Shown here piece by piece: positions 43,021 to 52,524 of a DNA stretch of 64,000 nt; the stretch's first letter is position 1; each line of letters starts with the position of its first letter. The position numbers and the translations under genes are program-made. Location: assembly GCA_016713875.1 (NCBI GenBank), contig JADJOI010000003.1:62001-126000 (forward strand), read 5' to 3'. The notes beneath the pieces were generated by a model. It was not told the origin of the DNA and did no database searches. It saw nothing but the letters and a program-made list of their open reading frames with translations. Source of the stretch: Flavobacteriales bacterium (GTDB taxonomy: Bacteria > Bacteroidota > Bacteroidia > Flavobacteriales_F > PHOS-HE28).

Positions 43021-44204
43021 TCAGCGCCGCGCTCCTCACCCCTTACCTGGACACCATCATCGCGTTGGTGCTGGTCTACGCGCTGCTCAGTATCCTGGTG
43101 AGCATCCTGCTGGAGGCCTGGAACAAGCGCATCAAGCTCCGCGGGGTCTTCCTGCAGAAGGTGGTGTACCGCATGCTGGACGACCCGTTGAACCACAACT
43201 ACGGACACCTGATCTACCAGCACCCCATCATCAACGCCATGCGGCGCGATGGGAACAGCTACCCGCATTACATCCCGGCCGAAGGCTTCGCGAACGCCCT
43301 CATCGACGTGCTGGCCGAGCAGGCGGTGACCCTGCGCTATGAGGCCCGCGAGGACGGCACCTACGCGGGGGTGCGCGTGGGCGCCGAGGACCCGTTGCAG
43401 GTCCGGCTGAACAAAGGGATCGATGGCATGGCGGAGAGCGAGCTCAAGCAGCTCTTCAGGAACTTCATGGACCGCCACCGCAGCGCGGACGGGGTGGTGG
43501 ATGTGGACGGGTTGAAGCTGGAGCTGGGCCGCTGGTTCGATGGCAACATGGAGCGCGCCGGCGGGGAGTATAAGAACGACCAGAAGCACAAGCTGGTCTT
43601 CCTGGGCTTCCTGGTGGCCGTGGGCATGAACGTGGACTCCCTGCACCTCACGCGGATGTTCCTGCTGGACACGGACCTGCGCGACCGCATGGTGGCCGAG
43701 GCGGATGCCGTGGCCGAGCGGTACACCGCCGAACGGGAGGCCCTGGGCACGGACAGCATGGCCACCCTGGCGCTGATGCGCAGCATGGGCGTGCGGCATG
43801 ATGGGGTGGTGACCGACAGCCTGCTGCGCATCGCGGCGCAGCGGCTGGACACGGCGGAGCGTCGCGCCCTGGCGGACGCCGAGGCGGTGGTGGAGCACGT
43901 GCGGTCCTGGCAGCTGCCGCTGGGCTGGAACACCGCCGACGCGCCCCTGAGCTGGTTCTGCGACCCACGGCCGGTGCAGCTGCCCGAGGGGGCCAGGCCA
44001 TCGCAGCGCGCCGTGCTGCGCCACCTACAGGAACGGAACACCCCGAAGGCCGGGAGCATCCTCCAGTGGCTGGTCGGCATTCTCATCACCGGGTGGTCGT
44101 TGAGCCAGGGCGCTCCGTTCTGGTTCGAGGCCCTGGTGAAGCTCATCAACATCCGGCGGAGCGGCGTGAAGCCGCAGACCACCGACGAACGGCAGCACCG
44201 CTAG
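43017..44204 (+). CDS. Membrane protein of unknown function
   Basis: 395 residues. An N-terminal span (TIIALVLVYALLSILVSILLEAW) and two C-terminal hydrophobic parts (LVFLGFLVAVGMNVDSL in the middle; ILQWLVGILITGWSLSQGAPFWFEALVKLINIR at the end) enclose a large soluble region. The terminal GAPFWF-x-x-L-x-K-x-x-N-I/L-R motif is one I associate with scattered bacterial membrane proteins of unknown role. The region between has many Asp, Glu and Arg. Coupled to the genes on both sides (ATGA overlap before, 3-base gap after). Confidence 0.62.
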   Translation: MISAALLTPYLDTIIALVLVYALLSILVSILLEAWNKRIKLRGVFLQKVVYRMLDDPLNHNYGHLIYQHPIINAMRRDGNSYPHYIPAEGFANALIDVLAEQAVTLRYEAREDGTYAGVRVGAEDPLQVRLNKGIDGMAESELKQLFRNFMDRHRSADGVVDVDGLKLELGRWFDGNMERAGGEYKNDQKHKLVFLGFLVAVGMNVDSLHLTRMFLLDTDLRDRMVAEADAVAERYTAEREALGTDSMATLALMRSMGVRHDGVVTDSLLRIAAQRLDTAERRALADAEAVVEHVRSWQLPLGWNTADAPLSWFCDPRPVQLPEGARPSQRAVLRHLQERNTPKAGSILQWLVGILITGWSLSQGAPFWFEALVKLINIRRSGVKPQTTDERQHR

Positions 44205-44207
44205 GCC

Positions 44208-45449
44208 ATGCGCATCACCAACATCCACAGCCACGTGTTCACGGGCGCCTGCGCCCCCGACCACTTCTTCCGCATGGTGCTGCCGCCCTGGGCCGACCGC
44301 TGGGCCGATGAGATCAAGTACTTCCTGGAGAAGCCCTGGATGCGGGGCCTCATCAAGCGGCTGGCCGGGCGGCGCGGCGACGGCCTCCTGCTGCGCTACC
44401 TCCAGTTCCTGGAGGCCGGCACCCAGAACACCCAGGAGCAGGTGTTCGGCGCCATGCGGCAGGCCTACTCGCTCCTGGGGCCCGACACGCGCTTCGTGGC
44501 GCTGACGCTGAACATGGACCACATGGACGTGCTGCCCAGCCGCCATGCCCGGATCGAGGACCAGCTGGCGGAGGTGGAGCGCGTGCGAGCGCATTACCCG
44601 GACACCTTCCTGCCCTTCGTGGGCGTGGACCCGCGGCACCTGCAGGGCGAGGCGTTGGTGCGGTGGGTGCGCGAAAAAGTGGAGCGCCGCGCCTTCTTCG
44701 GCATCAAGCTCTATCCCAGTCTGGGCTTCTTCCCCTTCGATCCGGCCCTCGATGCGCTGTACGCCTGGGCCCAGGAGGAGCAGGTGCCCATCATGACGCA
44801 CTGCACGCGCTACGGCACCCACTTCACCGGGGGCATCCAGCATGTGCTGCCGCACGCCGAGCCCCCCACGCTGAACCCCTCGTCGCCGGTGATGCCGGCG
44901 ATCCGCGCCCGCGTGGCGCGCTACCTGGCGCACCCCAAGGCCCGCAGCGACGCCAAGTACTGGGGCAACGCCCTGCTGCATCCGCAGAACTACGAGCCCG
45001 TGCTGGAGAAGTACCCGCACCTGAAGCTCTGCCTGGCCCACTTCGGCGGCGACGACCAGATCCTCGGCGAAACCCACAAGGTGCAGCAGTGGGGCATCGA
45101 CCCCGACAACTGGCACCAGGAGGTGGTGGGCCTCATGCAGGTGTGGCCCAACGTGTGGACGGACATCAGCTACACGCTGTATAAGGTCCAGGCCCTGCAG
45201 CGGATCCTGCCGTTGCTGGCGGGCCCGTTGGGCGACCGGGTGCTCTTCGGCACGGACTACTACATGACGCTGCGCGAGGCGCCCGAGGCCGACCTGGTGA
45301 GCCAATGCAGGAGCATCCTGGGACCCACCCTCTTTGCCCGCATGGCCAGCGAACGCACGGACCACTACCTGCGGAGCCGGCACTTCGACCCGGCCGTCCG
45401 CTTCACCACGGCCCGCACCCCCACCCCGCCCACACCCGCCCAGCCATGA
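44208..45449 (+). CDS. Amidohydrolase-2 family metal-dependent hydrolase
   Basis: 413 residues. TIM-barrel metal motifs: NIHSHVF at the N-terminus, GIKLYPSLGF in the middle, IMTHCTRYG near 197, LCLAHFGGDDQ near 278, and the catalytic Asp in LFGTDYYM near 348. The family (ACMSD-like, amidohydrolase_2) covers decarboxylases and hydrolases of small molecules; the substrate is not evident. No signal peptide. It is unusual in an operon of membrane proteins and peptidases, which makes a simple catabolic role less likely. Confidence 0.82.
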   Translation: MRITNIHSHVFTGACAPDHFFRMVLPPWADRWADEIKYFLEKPWMRGLIKRLAGRRGDGLLLRYLQFLEAGTQNTQEQVFGAMRQAYSLLGPDTRFVALTLNMDHMDVLPSRHARIEDQLAEVERVRAHYPDTFLPFVGVDPRHLQGEALVRWVREKVERRAFFGIKLYPSLGFFPFDPALDALYAWAQEEQVPIMTHCTRYGTHFTGGIQHVLPHAEPPTLNPSSPVMPAIRARVARYLAHPKARSDAKYWGNALLHPQNYEPVLEKYPHLKLCLAHFGGDDQILGETHKVQQWGIDPDNWHQEVVGLMQVWPNVWTDISYTLYKVQALQRILPLLAGPLGDRVLFGTDYYMTLREAPEADLVSQCRSILGPTLFARMASERTDHYLRSRHFDPAVRFTTARTPTPPTPAQP

Positions 45450-45802
45450 GCACGCCCCGCCGCCCGCTGTTGCACCGCCTTGCGCTGCCCCTGGCCACCC
45501 TGGCGCTCTACCTGATGCTGCCCGCCTGCGCCACCCTGCACGTGTGGGCCGCCGACGATGGCGACTCCGCCCACGGGGTCTGCACGGACTGCCATACCAC
45601 CGAGTGGACCCTGGCCTGGGGCTTGGTGCAGCCTACGCCGGTGCGGCCCACCTGCCCCCACAAGGCCATGAGCCGCGTGCGCGTGAAGACCAACCTGGGC
45701 TTCGCGCTGATCACGGTGGCCACCCTGGGCATCGTGATGCCGCAGACCGTGGAGTGGGATTGCGCGCCCCAGAACGTGCCCACCGAGGAATTCGGCCACT
45801 GA
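45446..45802 (+). CDS. Small Cys-rich lipoprotein
   Basis: 118 residues, start overlapping the amidohydrolase stop by four bases. The signal sequence ends in a lipobox LMLPAC near residue 28. The mature part holds a C-x-x-C-H pair (CTDCHTTEW), which could in principle bind haem c or metal, and a conserved-looking C-terminal KTNLGFALITVATLGIVMPQTVEWDCAP. This end faintly recalls Bor-type lipoproteins, but the match is not firm. Likely anchored in the outer membrane. Confidence 0.6.
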   Translation: MSTPRRPLLHRLALPLATLALYLMLPACATLHVWAADDGDSAHGVCTDCHTTEWTLAWGLVQPTPVRPTCPHKAMSRVRVKTNLGFALITVATLGIVMPQTVEWDCAPQNVPTEEFGH

Positions 45803-45813
45803 ACCCCATCGCC

Positions 45814-47418
45814 ATGCCCTACCCGCCCGGCATCGAACCCCTCGACCTCCCGCAGTGGACCAACCGCCACGGGAACTTCACGCAGCCCCTGCGCGCTGGG
45901 GCCTCCTTCAAGCTCTTCAACCTGGACCTGCCCAGCCGCACCGCCTCCTACAACGCCACCACGGCCAACATGCGGTGGCTGATCGGCGAGGCGCAACGCG
46001 GGCGCTTCCGGCTGCGCGCCCTGGGCCGCGGCTGGTCCTTCAGCAAGGTGAACGTGAGCGAGGGCGGCCTGCTCGACACCATGGACCTGCGGCTCTCCTT
46101 CAACCTCACCGATGCGTTCGTGGACCCCGCCTTCCTGGCGCGCGGCCGCCGCAGCCAGGACCTGATGCTGGTGCAGTGCGGCATGAGCGTGGCCATGCTG
46201 AACGACCGGCTGGAACGCGCCGGCCAGGAGCGGCGCATGCTGCGGGCCTCGGGCGCCGCGCACGGGCAGAGCATCGTGGGCGCCTTCAGCACCAACACGC
46301 ACGGCGGCGCCTTCCGCTTCGGGGCCGTGCACGACCAGATCGTGGGCCTGCACCTGGTGGTGGGCCCGGACCGGCACGTGTGGCTCGAGCGGGCGAGCGA
46401 CCCGGTGGTGAACTCCGCCTTCACCGACCGGCTCACCGGCGTGGAGCTGCTGCGCGACGACGAGCTCTTCAACGCCGCCCTGGTGAGCTTCGGCAGCTTC
46501 GGCATCATCCACGGCGTGCTGCTCGAAGGGCAGCCCATCGCGCTGCTCGAGGAGCACCGGCGCGTGGGGGTGCAGCTGAACGACCGCACGCGCGACCTGC
46601 TGAACACCGGCGACTGGGAACGCTTTCCCGACCTGGTGCCCTCGCCACACAACGCCGCCGGGGCCGCGCCCTTCCACTTCGAGGTGGGCTTCAACCCGCA
46701 CCAGCTGGCCGAGAACGATGCGGACAAGGGGCTCTTCCTGAAGGTGATGTACCGCATCCCCTACCGCGCGGACTACCCGCGCATCCCCAAGGACCCCACG
46801 TTCGAGTACGGCGACAACACCTTCGAGGTGCTGCAGCGGGCGCTGGACATCCTGGGGCCGCGGGGCGAACACCTCATCCCCGGCATCGTGAACGTGCTGT
46901 ACCCGCTGGCCTACAAGGCGGCCGAGGTGCGCACCGGCACCATGAGCGAGCACTTCAACAGCACGCGGGTGCGCGGCCGCGCCGCCAGCCTGGCCATCGG
47001 CATCCCCGCGGCCGACACGGCGCGCACCATGGAGCTGGTGCTGGCGCTGAACCGTGAGCGGCCCTTCGCCGGCGTCACCGCCCTGCGCTACGTGAAAGGC
47101 TCGCCGGCCACGCTCGCCTTCACCCGCTTCCCGCTCACCTGCGTGCTGGAGATGGACGGTGTGGACAGCACGGGCACCAACACCTTCTACCGCGCCCTGG
47201 TGCAGCGCATGGACGCCTCGGGCAGGCCCTTCACCATGCACTGGGGCAAGGTGAACCACATGCTGAACGAGGCGCTGGTGCACCGCATGTTCGGGGTGGA
47301 TGCGGTGGACCGCTGGTGCCGGGCGCGCACCACCCTGCTGGACGCCGAGGCGCGCGAGGTGTTCACCAACGGCTTTCTGGAGCAATGCGGCCTGCACCGG
47401 GCCCGCACCATCGTGTAA
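45814..47418 (+). CDS. FAD-linked oxidase (PCMH/ALO-type)
   Basis: 534 residues. FAD-binding segments: RALGRGWSFSKV near 65 and ASGAAHGQSIVGAFSTNTHGGAF near 145-167, the typical PCMH double block. The C-terminal half contains MHWGKVN near residue 475, the HWGK motif of aldonolactone (gulonolactone/arabinonolactone) oxidases. Substrate unknown. No signal peptide. A second oxidase of the same type is encoded at 58246-59745, which suggests parallel roles. Eleven bases after the lipoprotein gene. Confidence 0.83.
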   Translation: MPYPPGIEPLDLPQWTNRHGNFTQPLRAGASFKLFNLDLPSRTASYNATTANMRWLIGEAQRGRFRLRALGRGWSFSKVNVSEGGLLDTMDLRLSFNLTDAFVDPAFLARGRRSQDLMLVQCGMSVAMLNDRLERAGQERRMLRASGAAHGQSIVGAFSTNTHGGAFRFGAVHDQIVGLHLVVGPDRHVWLERASDPVVNSAFTDRLTGVELLRDDELFNAALVSFGSFGIIHGVLLEGQPIALLEEHRRVGVQLNDRTRDLLNTGDWERFPDLVPSPHNAAGAAPFHFEVGFNPHQLAENDADKGLFLKVMYRIPYRADYPRIPKDPTFEYGDNTFEVLQRALDILGPRGEHLIPGIVNVLYPLAYKAAEVRTGTMSEHFNSTRVRGRAASLAIGIPAADTARTMELVLALNRERPFAGVTALRYVKGSPATLAFTRFPLTCVLEMDGVDSTGTNTFYRALVQRMDASGRPFTMHWGKVNHMLNEALVHRMFGVDAVDRWCRARTTLLDAEAREVFTNGFLEQCGLHRARTIV

Positions 47419-47437
47419 CGACCCATCACCCCCCCCC

Positions 47438-48112
47438 ATGGACACCCCCGAGCACACGCCCAACCGCCTGCAGCCTTTGTTGTTGTTGCTGCCCATGCTG
47501 ATGATCGCAGGCTTCATGGTGCTGGGCTACCAGCAGGCCCGTGAGTTCAAGGAAGCGGTGGTGGACCGGCCGCAGCCCGAACTGGACCGCCTGTTCGGCG
47601 GGGCGGGGGCGGACTCCACCTTGAGCGTGGACCAACGCTTCGCCCTGGAGCAATGGCGCACCCTGGCCCTGTTGGAACAGGAGGTGGTGGCGCGCCGCTA
47701 TGAGCAGGCGGGGCTGCTGCTGGTGTCGCGCATCCTGGTGAAGTACCTCGGCCTGCTCACGGGCATGATCATGGCCATCGCCGGCTCCATCTTCATCATC
47801 GGTCGCATCCGCGAAGAGGCCACACGCGTCTCCGGCGAGTGGCAGCAGGCCAAGGTGGCCGTCCGCTCCAGCTCCCCGGGCATCCTCTTCGGCCTGATGG
47901 GGGCCGCCCTCATGGGGCTGGCCATCGTGCACCACCAAGGGGTCACCACACAGGACAGTCCCCTCTATCTGCATCCGGCCAACACCTACCTCATCCAGCC
48001 CACGCGCCCTGTGTTGGACGAGCACAGCATGCGCGACCTGATCGGTGCGCACGGTGGCAGTTCGGAGGGCGATCCGAACGTGATACCGGCCGACTCGGTC
48101 CCTGAACCATGA
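47438..48112 (+). CDS. Membrane protein of unknown function
   Basis: 224 residues with three spans (LLLLLPMLMIAGFMVLGY near 15; YLGLLTGMIMAIAGSIFIIGRI near 105; GILFGLMGAALMGLAIVHH near 150). A charged loop lies between spans 1 and 2 (ELDRLFGGAGADS...RFALEQWRTLALLEQEVVARRYEQ), and the C-terminal tail is soluble. No family recognised. The stop overlaps the start of the metallopeptidase gene. Confidence 0.62.
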   Translation: MDTPEHTPNRLQPLLLLLPMLMIAGFMVLGYQQAREFKEAVVDRPQPELDRLFGGAGADSTLSVDQRFALEQWRTLALLEQEVVARRYEQAGLLLVSRILVKYLGLLTGMIMAIAGSIFIIGRIREEATRVSGEWQQAKVAVRSSSPGILFGLMGAALMGLAIVHHQGVTTQDSPLYLHPANTYLIQPTRPVLDEHSMRDLIGAHGGSSEGDPNVIPADSVPEP

Positions 48113-49503
48113 ACCCGACAACCGCCCTCCGTGCGTGCACCCTGGCGGTGCTCTCCGTGTGCGTGACGTTGGCCGTCGCACAGCGCACCATTCCCACCGC
48201 GCACTTCCTGCAGCTGCTGGAGCAGGGCCAGTATGAGCAGCTCCGGCGCGAGGCCATGGCCGTCCGCGACACCACTTACGGTCGCAATTACGTGGTGGAC
48301 TGGTTCATCGCCCGGGCCGTGTATTGCTCGGACCATCACGAGAAGGCCGCGCGCTGGTACCGGTCCATCCAGCGCCGCTACACCATGCCACGGGACTTCA
48401 AGGCCTTTCTGGCGATGGAACTGGCCGCCTGCGAAACGCGCAGCGCCACCTGTCCGCCCCTGCTGGACGACCCCGGGGATGTGCGCACCGGTGGTGGCGC
48501 GCAATGGGTGCCGCAGATGCCGCTGATGGCCAGCGTGCATGACAAGATGGGGCGCATCTACCGGTGCGATACGCCCATCCCCTCCGATGACCTCACGGAG
48601 GCCCAGGCCGAGCTGAGCACCTTGCTGCCCGTGGTGGCGCCGGGCGATACGGCGGCGCTGGGGCGGTTGCGCCGGACGGTGGCGCCGACCTACCGGGTGG
48701 ATACGGCGGGCAGCTACGTCCTGCTCAGCAGGGCCGGGCAGCTGGACCGGGCCGCGGTCAAGCGTGCCCTGGCCAAACTGGAGATGGCCCGCGGTTTCTT
48801 CCTGCGCACCTATGGCCTGCGGCCGCCACCGTTCCTGATCACGGCGGGCCTGGTGAACGGCAACCGCGAACTGGCCGACCTGGGCCGGCAACTGCACCAC
48901 CTGCCGGTGCCCGGCCACGTGCTGGGGTATTCCAGCGTGGCGGACATGACCATGTTCGGGTCCGCCAGCGCGGAGGCGGTGGGCACGCTCTACCACGAGC
49001 TCTTCCACCTGTTGGTGCGCGCGGATGTCGGCGACATCCCGGCCTGGCTCGATGAAGGCACCGCGTCGGTGTACGAGTCGGCCCACCGCATGGCGGACTC
49101 GCTGGCCGGCTTGTACGACTATGAAGGCAACTTCCGCCTGGAGATGCTGCGCAAGGCCTCGGCCTATCGGGATGAGGTGACGGTGCCTCGCTTGGAGGAC
49201 CTCTTCAACTACACCTGGGAGGACTTCGATGGCCGGCCCGGGGAAAGCGGGTGCATGCCCGCCGTGCACTATGCACTGGCCAAGCACGTGTGCCTGTGGC
49301 TGCAGGACACCGGCCGGCTGGTGGCCATGGTGCAGGCGCACCGCAATGACCTCTCCATCGAGGCGGATGGGGTACCGGTGCCTTTGGCCTCTTCCGCCAT
49401 CGTGGCACAGGTCTTGGGCATGCCGTTGCCCGAGGTGCAGGAGGCGTTCAGCGCCTGGTTCAAGCAGCGCTATGGCTTCGCGCTGTATGGGAATGAACGA
49501 TGA
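48109..49503 (+). CDS. Peptidase-MA-like zinc metallopeptidase
   Basis: 464 residues. An N-terminal signal peptide (LRACTLAVLSVCVTLAVAQ) is followed by a helical, TPR-like first half (FLQLLEQGQYEQLRREAMA, AARWYRSIQRRY). The catalytic motif is YHELFHLLVRADVGDIPAWLDEG near 296-316: HExxH plus a downstream Glu in an EG pair, the gluzincin arrangement. The secreted enzyme would act in the periplasm or outside the cell. Last gene of the operon. Confidence 0.78.
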   Translation: MNPTTALRACTLAVLSVCVTLAVAQRTIPTAHFLQLLEQGQYEQLRREAMAVRDTTYGRNYVVDWFIARAVYCSDHHEKAARWYRSIQRRYTMPRDFKAFLAMELAACETRSATCPPLLDDPGDVRTGGGAQWVPQMPLMASVHDKMGRIYRCDTPIPSDDLTEAQAELSTLLPVVAPGDTAALGRLRRTVAPTYRVDTAGSYVLLSRAGQLDRAAVKRALAKLEMARGFFLRTYGLRPPPFLITAGLVNGNRELADLGRQLHHLPVPGHVLGYSSVADMTMFGSASAEAVGTLYHELFHLLVRADVGDIPAWLDEGTASVYESAHRMADSLAGLYDYEGNFRLEMLRKASAYRDEVTVPRLEDLFNYTWEDFDGRPGESGCMPAVHYALAKHVCLWLQDTGRLVAMVQAHRNDLSIEADGVPVPLASSAIVAQVLGMPLPEVQEAFSAWFKQRYGFALYGNER

Positions 49504-49623
49504 GCACATGGATCCGAATGGTCACGCCCCCTATTGATCGAGCACCGGATGTGAAAATCCATTGAACGAGGCGAACTCGTGCCCGATGATATCGACCCGC
49601 CCATACTCAAGACCGGAAAAGCC

Positions 49624-49894
49624 ATGAGATCCTCCTATGAACACAGTATCGTTGTGCTATTGGTCAGCCTCATGCTGGTCGGCCAAACCCTGGGCCAGTC
49701 GCGTGTCACCTTCGACGCCAGTGATCCGGGCTCCAATCACATACTCCCGTTCGATCGGTATTTCACGCTCACGATCAAGAACGTGAGTACCCTGGGCGGT
49801 GGGGAGCCGATCGGTTTCCGCATCTACGAGCTGCCTCGCAAGCGGACGAGCTATCTGGCACAGGCGAATGACAATGAGATGCGGACCATACTTA
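49624..49894 (+). pseudogene. 5' fragment of secreted protein gene split by IS630-family element
   Basis: Starts at ATG 49624 with a signal peptide (SIVVLLVSLMLVGQTLGQ). The native reading ends at the TA at 49893-49894, where the mobile element begins; later codons belong to the element. Joining base 49894 to 51010 (removing the element and one TA) gives 1410 bases, an uninterrupted 469-residue frame reading EMRTIL-NDCRHYEVND across the joint. The encoded protein is beta-rich and has no family I know. Confidence 0.88.
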
Positions 49895-51007
49895 CTGAGA
49901 CGGTGACAAAGAAGCGGTCGATCGGCACGATCTGTGGATCGAGCTTGACATGAAGCGAACAGATGCGCGAAGCCTCAGCGATGAGGCGCTGAACGAACGA
50001 TTGCGGCAGGCGGTGCGCTGCCGCTTGCAAGGTTGCGGGCTGAAAGAGTCTTCCGCGCTGTGCAGCCTTGGGCTGACGGCGGCCAATGATGCTTGGCAAC
50101 GCTATCAGCGCGGGGATGGAGAGCCGTTGAGGTATGCCGCAGCGGGCGGCCGCAAGGCAGCGGCATGATCCTGACGCAAGAGCAGCAGAAGCAGACACTT
50201 CGGCTGATCGCTGACAAGATGCCCGATCAATTGAAGTTGCCCTATGCGCTGTGGTCACGCAAGGCCATCGCGCTGTTGATCAAAGAACGCTTCGGCGTAG
50301 TGCTGCCCGAACGCACGATGACCGACTACTTGAGCCGTTGGGGCTTCAGCGCACAGAAGCCGATGCGCCGCGCAGCAGAACAGCGGCCCGAACTGGTGCG
50401 CAAGTGGCGTGAAGAGGTCTATCCGGCGATCAAGCGCAGGGCCGAATTGGAGGGCGCGGACATCCATTGGGGGGATGAGACCGGCCTGCGCAATGATGAT
50501 GTGCGTGGACGGAGCTTCGCCAAGCGTGGCAAGACGCCGGTGGTGCGTGTGCTGAACAAGCGCTTCGGCCGTTCGATCATCTCCACCATCACCAATCGCG
50601 GCCAGATGCGGTGGATGGTCTTCAAGGGCGCCCTTGATGCGGAGATCTTCCAGATTTCCTCGCACGTTTGATCAAAGGGGCAAAGCGCAAGGTGTTCCTC
50701 ATCCTGGACAACCTGCCGGTGCATCATGCCAAAGTCCTGCGCCCATGGCTGGAAAAGCACAAGGAGCGCATCGAACTGTTCTTCATGCCGGGCTACTCAC
50801 CCGAACTCAACCCCGTGGAGGTGGCCAATGCCGACCTGAAGAAGAACGTGACCAGCGCTCCGCCGCCGCGCACCGAGGAGCAACTCGTTGAGAACATCTT
50901 GGCCCATTACCGAAGCGTGTCCAAGAAGCCCAAGCACATCAAAAGCTACTTCGGTCACCCCGATGTTCGATATGCCGCATGAAACCGGATCTTCACCACC
51001 GGCTCAG
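49895..51007 (+). mobile_element. IS630-family insertion sequence, 1113 bp
   Basis: Terminal inverted repeats at 49895-49917 and 50985-51007 agree at 17 of 23 positions (both read inward from CTGAG-n-CGGTG). The element is flanked by TA on both sides (49893-49894, 51008-51009), the target duplication of this family. It carries one transposase gene, now in three frames. It splits the gene at 49624-52148. Confidence 0.9.
49950..50982 (+). pseudogene. IS630-family transposase with two -1 frameshifts
   Basis: Three frames together give a 344-residue IS630 DDE transposase: an N-terminal helix-turn-helix region (LSDEALNERLRQAVRCRL), the first Asp in HWGDETGLRND, the second in LILDNLPVHH, and the Glu in SPELNPVEVANADLKK. 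The first shift is near 50111, where CGCGGGGATGG should have five G. The second is near 50653, where TTCCAGATTTCC should have GG. Both look like a lost G in a short run; programmed shifting is less likely at the second site. As read, no full-length transposase is made. Confidence 0.85.
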
Positions 51008-51009
51008 TA

Positions 51010-52148
51010 ATGATTGTCGGCACTATGAGGTCAATGATCTACCGGTGATCGGCGATAGCGTTTCCGTGCCTCAACTGCTGCTCCTTAAGCCCAACAAAGA
51101 CTACTATGTCGAGCTGACCGGTCGCCGGAGCTTGACGGAAGGGGAGAAGGACCGGGTGCGTGGCGCATTGCGCACTTCGGGCTTGGATCTGGGAAAAGTG
51201 ACCTATGAGACCATGACGACCCGTGTTTCCTTCTTGAGTGAAGTGGTCGATGGTTCCTTCAATGGCTATCTGGATGCAGTGATCACGGCATACCTGAATG
51301 AGGCCGCTCGCAATATCGCGCAAAAGGGGATGGGCGTGGATGATGTGCAGATAGCCGCTTTGCGCACCGATGCGGGAGCCGCACTGGATAGTGCGCTGGC
51401 AGAATGGGATACGGCCATCCGGAACATTGTGCTGGACGATCCGGGCCTCCGGACCACGAACGCGGAAGCAAAGAGGATCGCTCGGACCATGGCCCGCCTA
51501 CTTCAGAGCGATCTGGCCACTGTTGCCGATGTCGATTCGATGCTTGCCTCGGACAAGACCACGTTCAGGAGTGTCGATGGAACGAGTGAAGCGGATCAGG
51601 ACGAATTGCTGAACACCACGAGGAGCGTGAAGAAGGAGGTGGAACGGCTGCAGGAGGTGCTTGTGGAGAAGGTGGTGATACCCGCCACGTATGGCATCCT
51701 GGCGAGCTCATACGACATGAGCACCAAGGAGAATGCTAAGTTCCATTACAGTCTTAATTATGGCGGTATATATGACATATATGGTGATAAGTTCCGGATG
51801 TTCACAACCATTAATTTCTTCTTACGTCCGATCGATCATGCGCTTCCGCTCGATGTCTACAATTACTCCATCGGTCAATGGCTTCTGGCGCGTGGGTCAG
51901 TTTGCATCGGGCTTACGGACAATAGCATGAATGACCCAGGCTCTGACAAGCGCGGTATCGTCGGTGATCGGGCGCTGCTATTGGGTGCGGGTTTACGGGT
52001 CCTCAGCTTCGCCACGCTCAATGGCGGCGTGCTGATGTACGAGCAGGATGATCGCAACCCATTGGTCACGGACTATGGCATGAAGTTCACTCCGTACGTC
52101 GGACTCTCTGCCAGCCTGGAACTCAAGAACATCTTCGGCCTGAAGTAA
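51010..52148 (+). pseudogene. 3' fragment of secreted protein gene split by IS630-family element
   Basis: Continues the 49624 frame. It contains long helices (about DAVITAYLNEAARNIAQKG through SVKKEVERLQEVLVEK) and a C-terminal run of amphipathic strands (YSLNYGGIYDIYGDKF, FRMFTTINFFLRP, YVGLSASLELKNIFGLK) that looks like a small outer-membrane barrel. The ATG at 50979 lies inside the element, so any product from it would lack a signal peptide. GC content is well below that of the flanking regions. Confidence 0.82.
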
Positions 52149-52159
52149 CCACCACCGTC

Positions 52160-52522
52160 ATGTGCATCCAACTTCGTTCCTTCAAGTGTGAGCCGGCCAC
52201 CCTGCGCTGCGGCTTGAACGATGTGACGTTCATCATCACCTACAACAACCCTGATCATCCTGGGCAGCGGATCAACGGCCTCATTGAGAGCACCCGACCG
52301 GCAGACCCCTATCGGTTCGTGCTGAGCACGGGGAGCGAGGTTACCGCCAAAGAGTTCCAGCATACCCTGCAGGCCGGACAGGGCGAGATCCGGATCCCTG
52401 CACAGCTGAAGGTCACGGCCGGGAATTGTGATGGGAGAGGGCGCATCCAGTTCGGGGTGGAGTATCGCTTGAGCGCAGGCGCGAGCAACTGTGAAGGTCG
52501 TGTCACCCTGATCCGGTTCTGA
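52160..52522 (+). CDS. Hypothetical protein
   Basis: 120 residues, starting 11 bases after the split gene and ending two bases before the lipoprotein gene, so probably part of the same transcription unit. Beta-rich with four or five Cys (FKCEPATLRCGLNDVTFIITY, TAGNCDGRGRIQFGVEYRL). No signal peptide and no family recognised. Confidence 0.6.
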   Translation: MCIQLRSFKCEPATLRCGLNDVTFIITYNNPDHPGQRINGLIESTRPADPYRFVLSTGSEVTAKEFQHTLQAGQGEIRIPAQLKVTAGNCDGRGRIQFGVEYRLSAGASNCEGRVTLIRF

Positions 52523-52524
52523 TC

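Noticed and set aside
49950..50168. Separate small gene at the left end of the insertion element
   Set aside because: It is the N-terminal part of the transposase, cut off by a frameshift, not an accessory gene.
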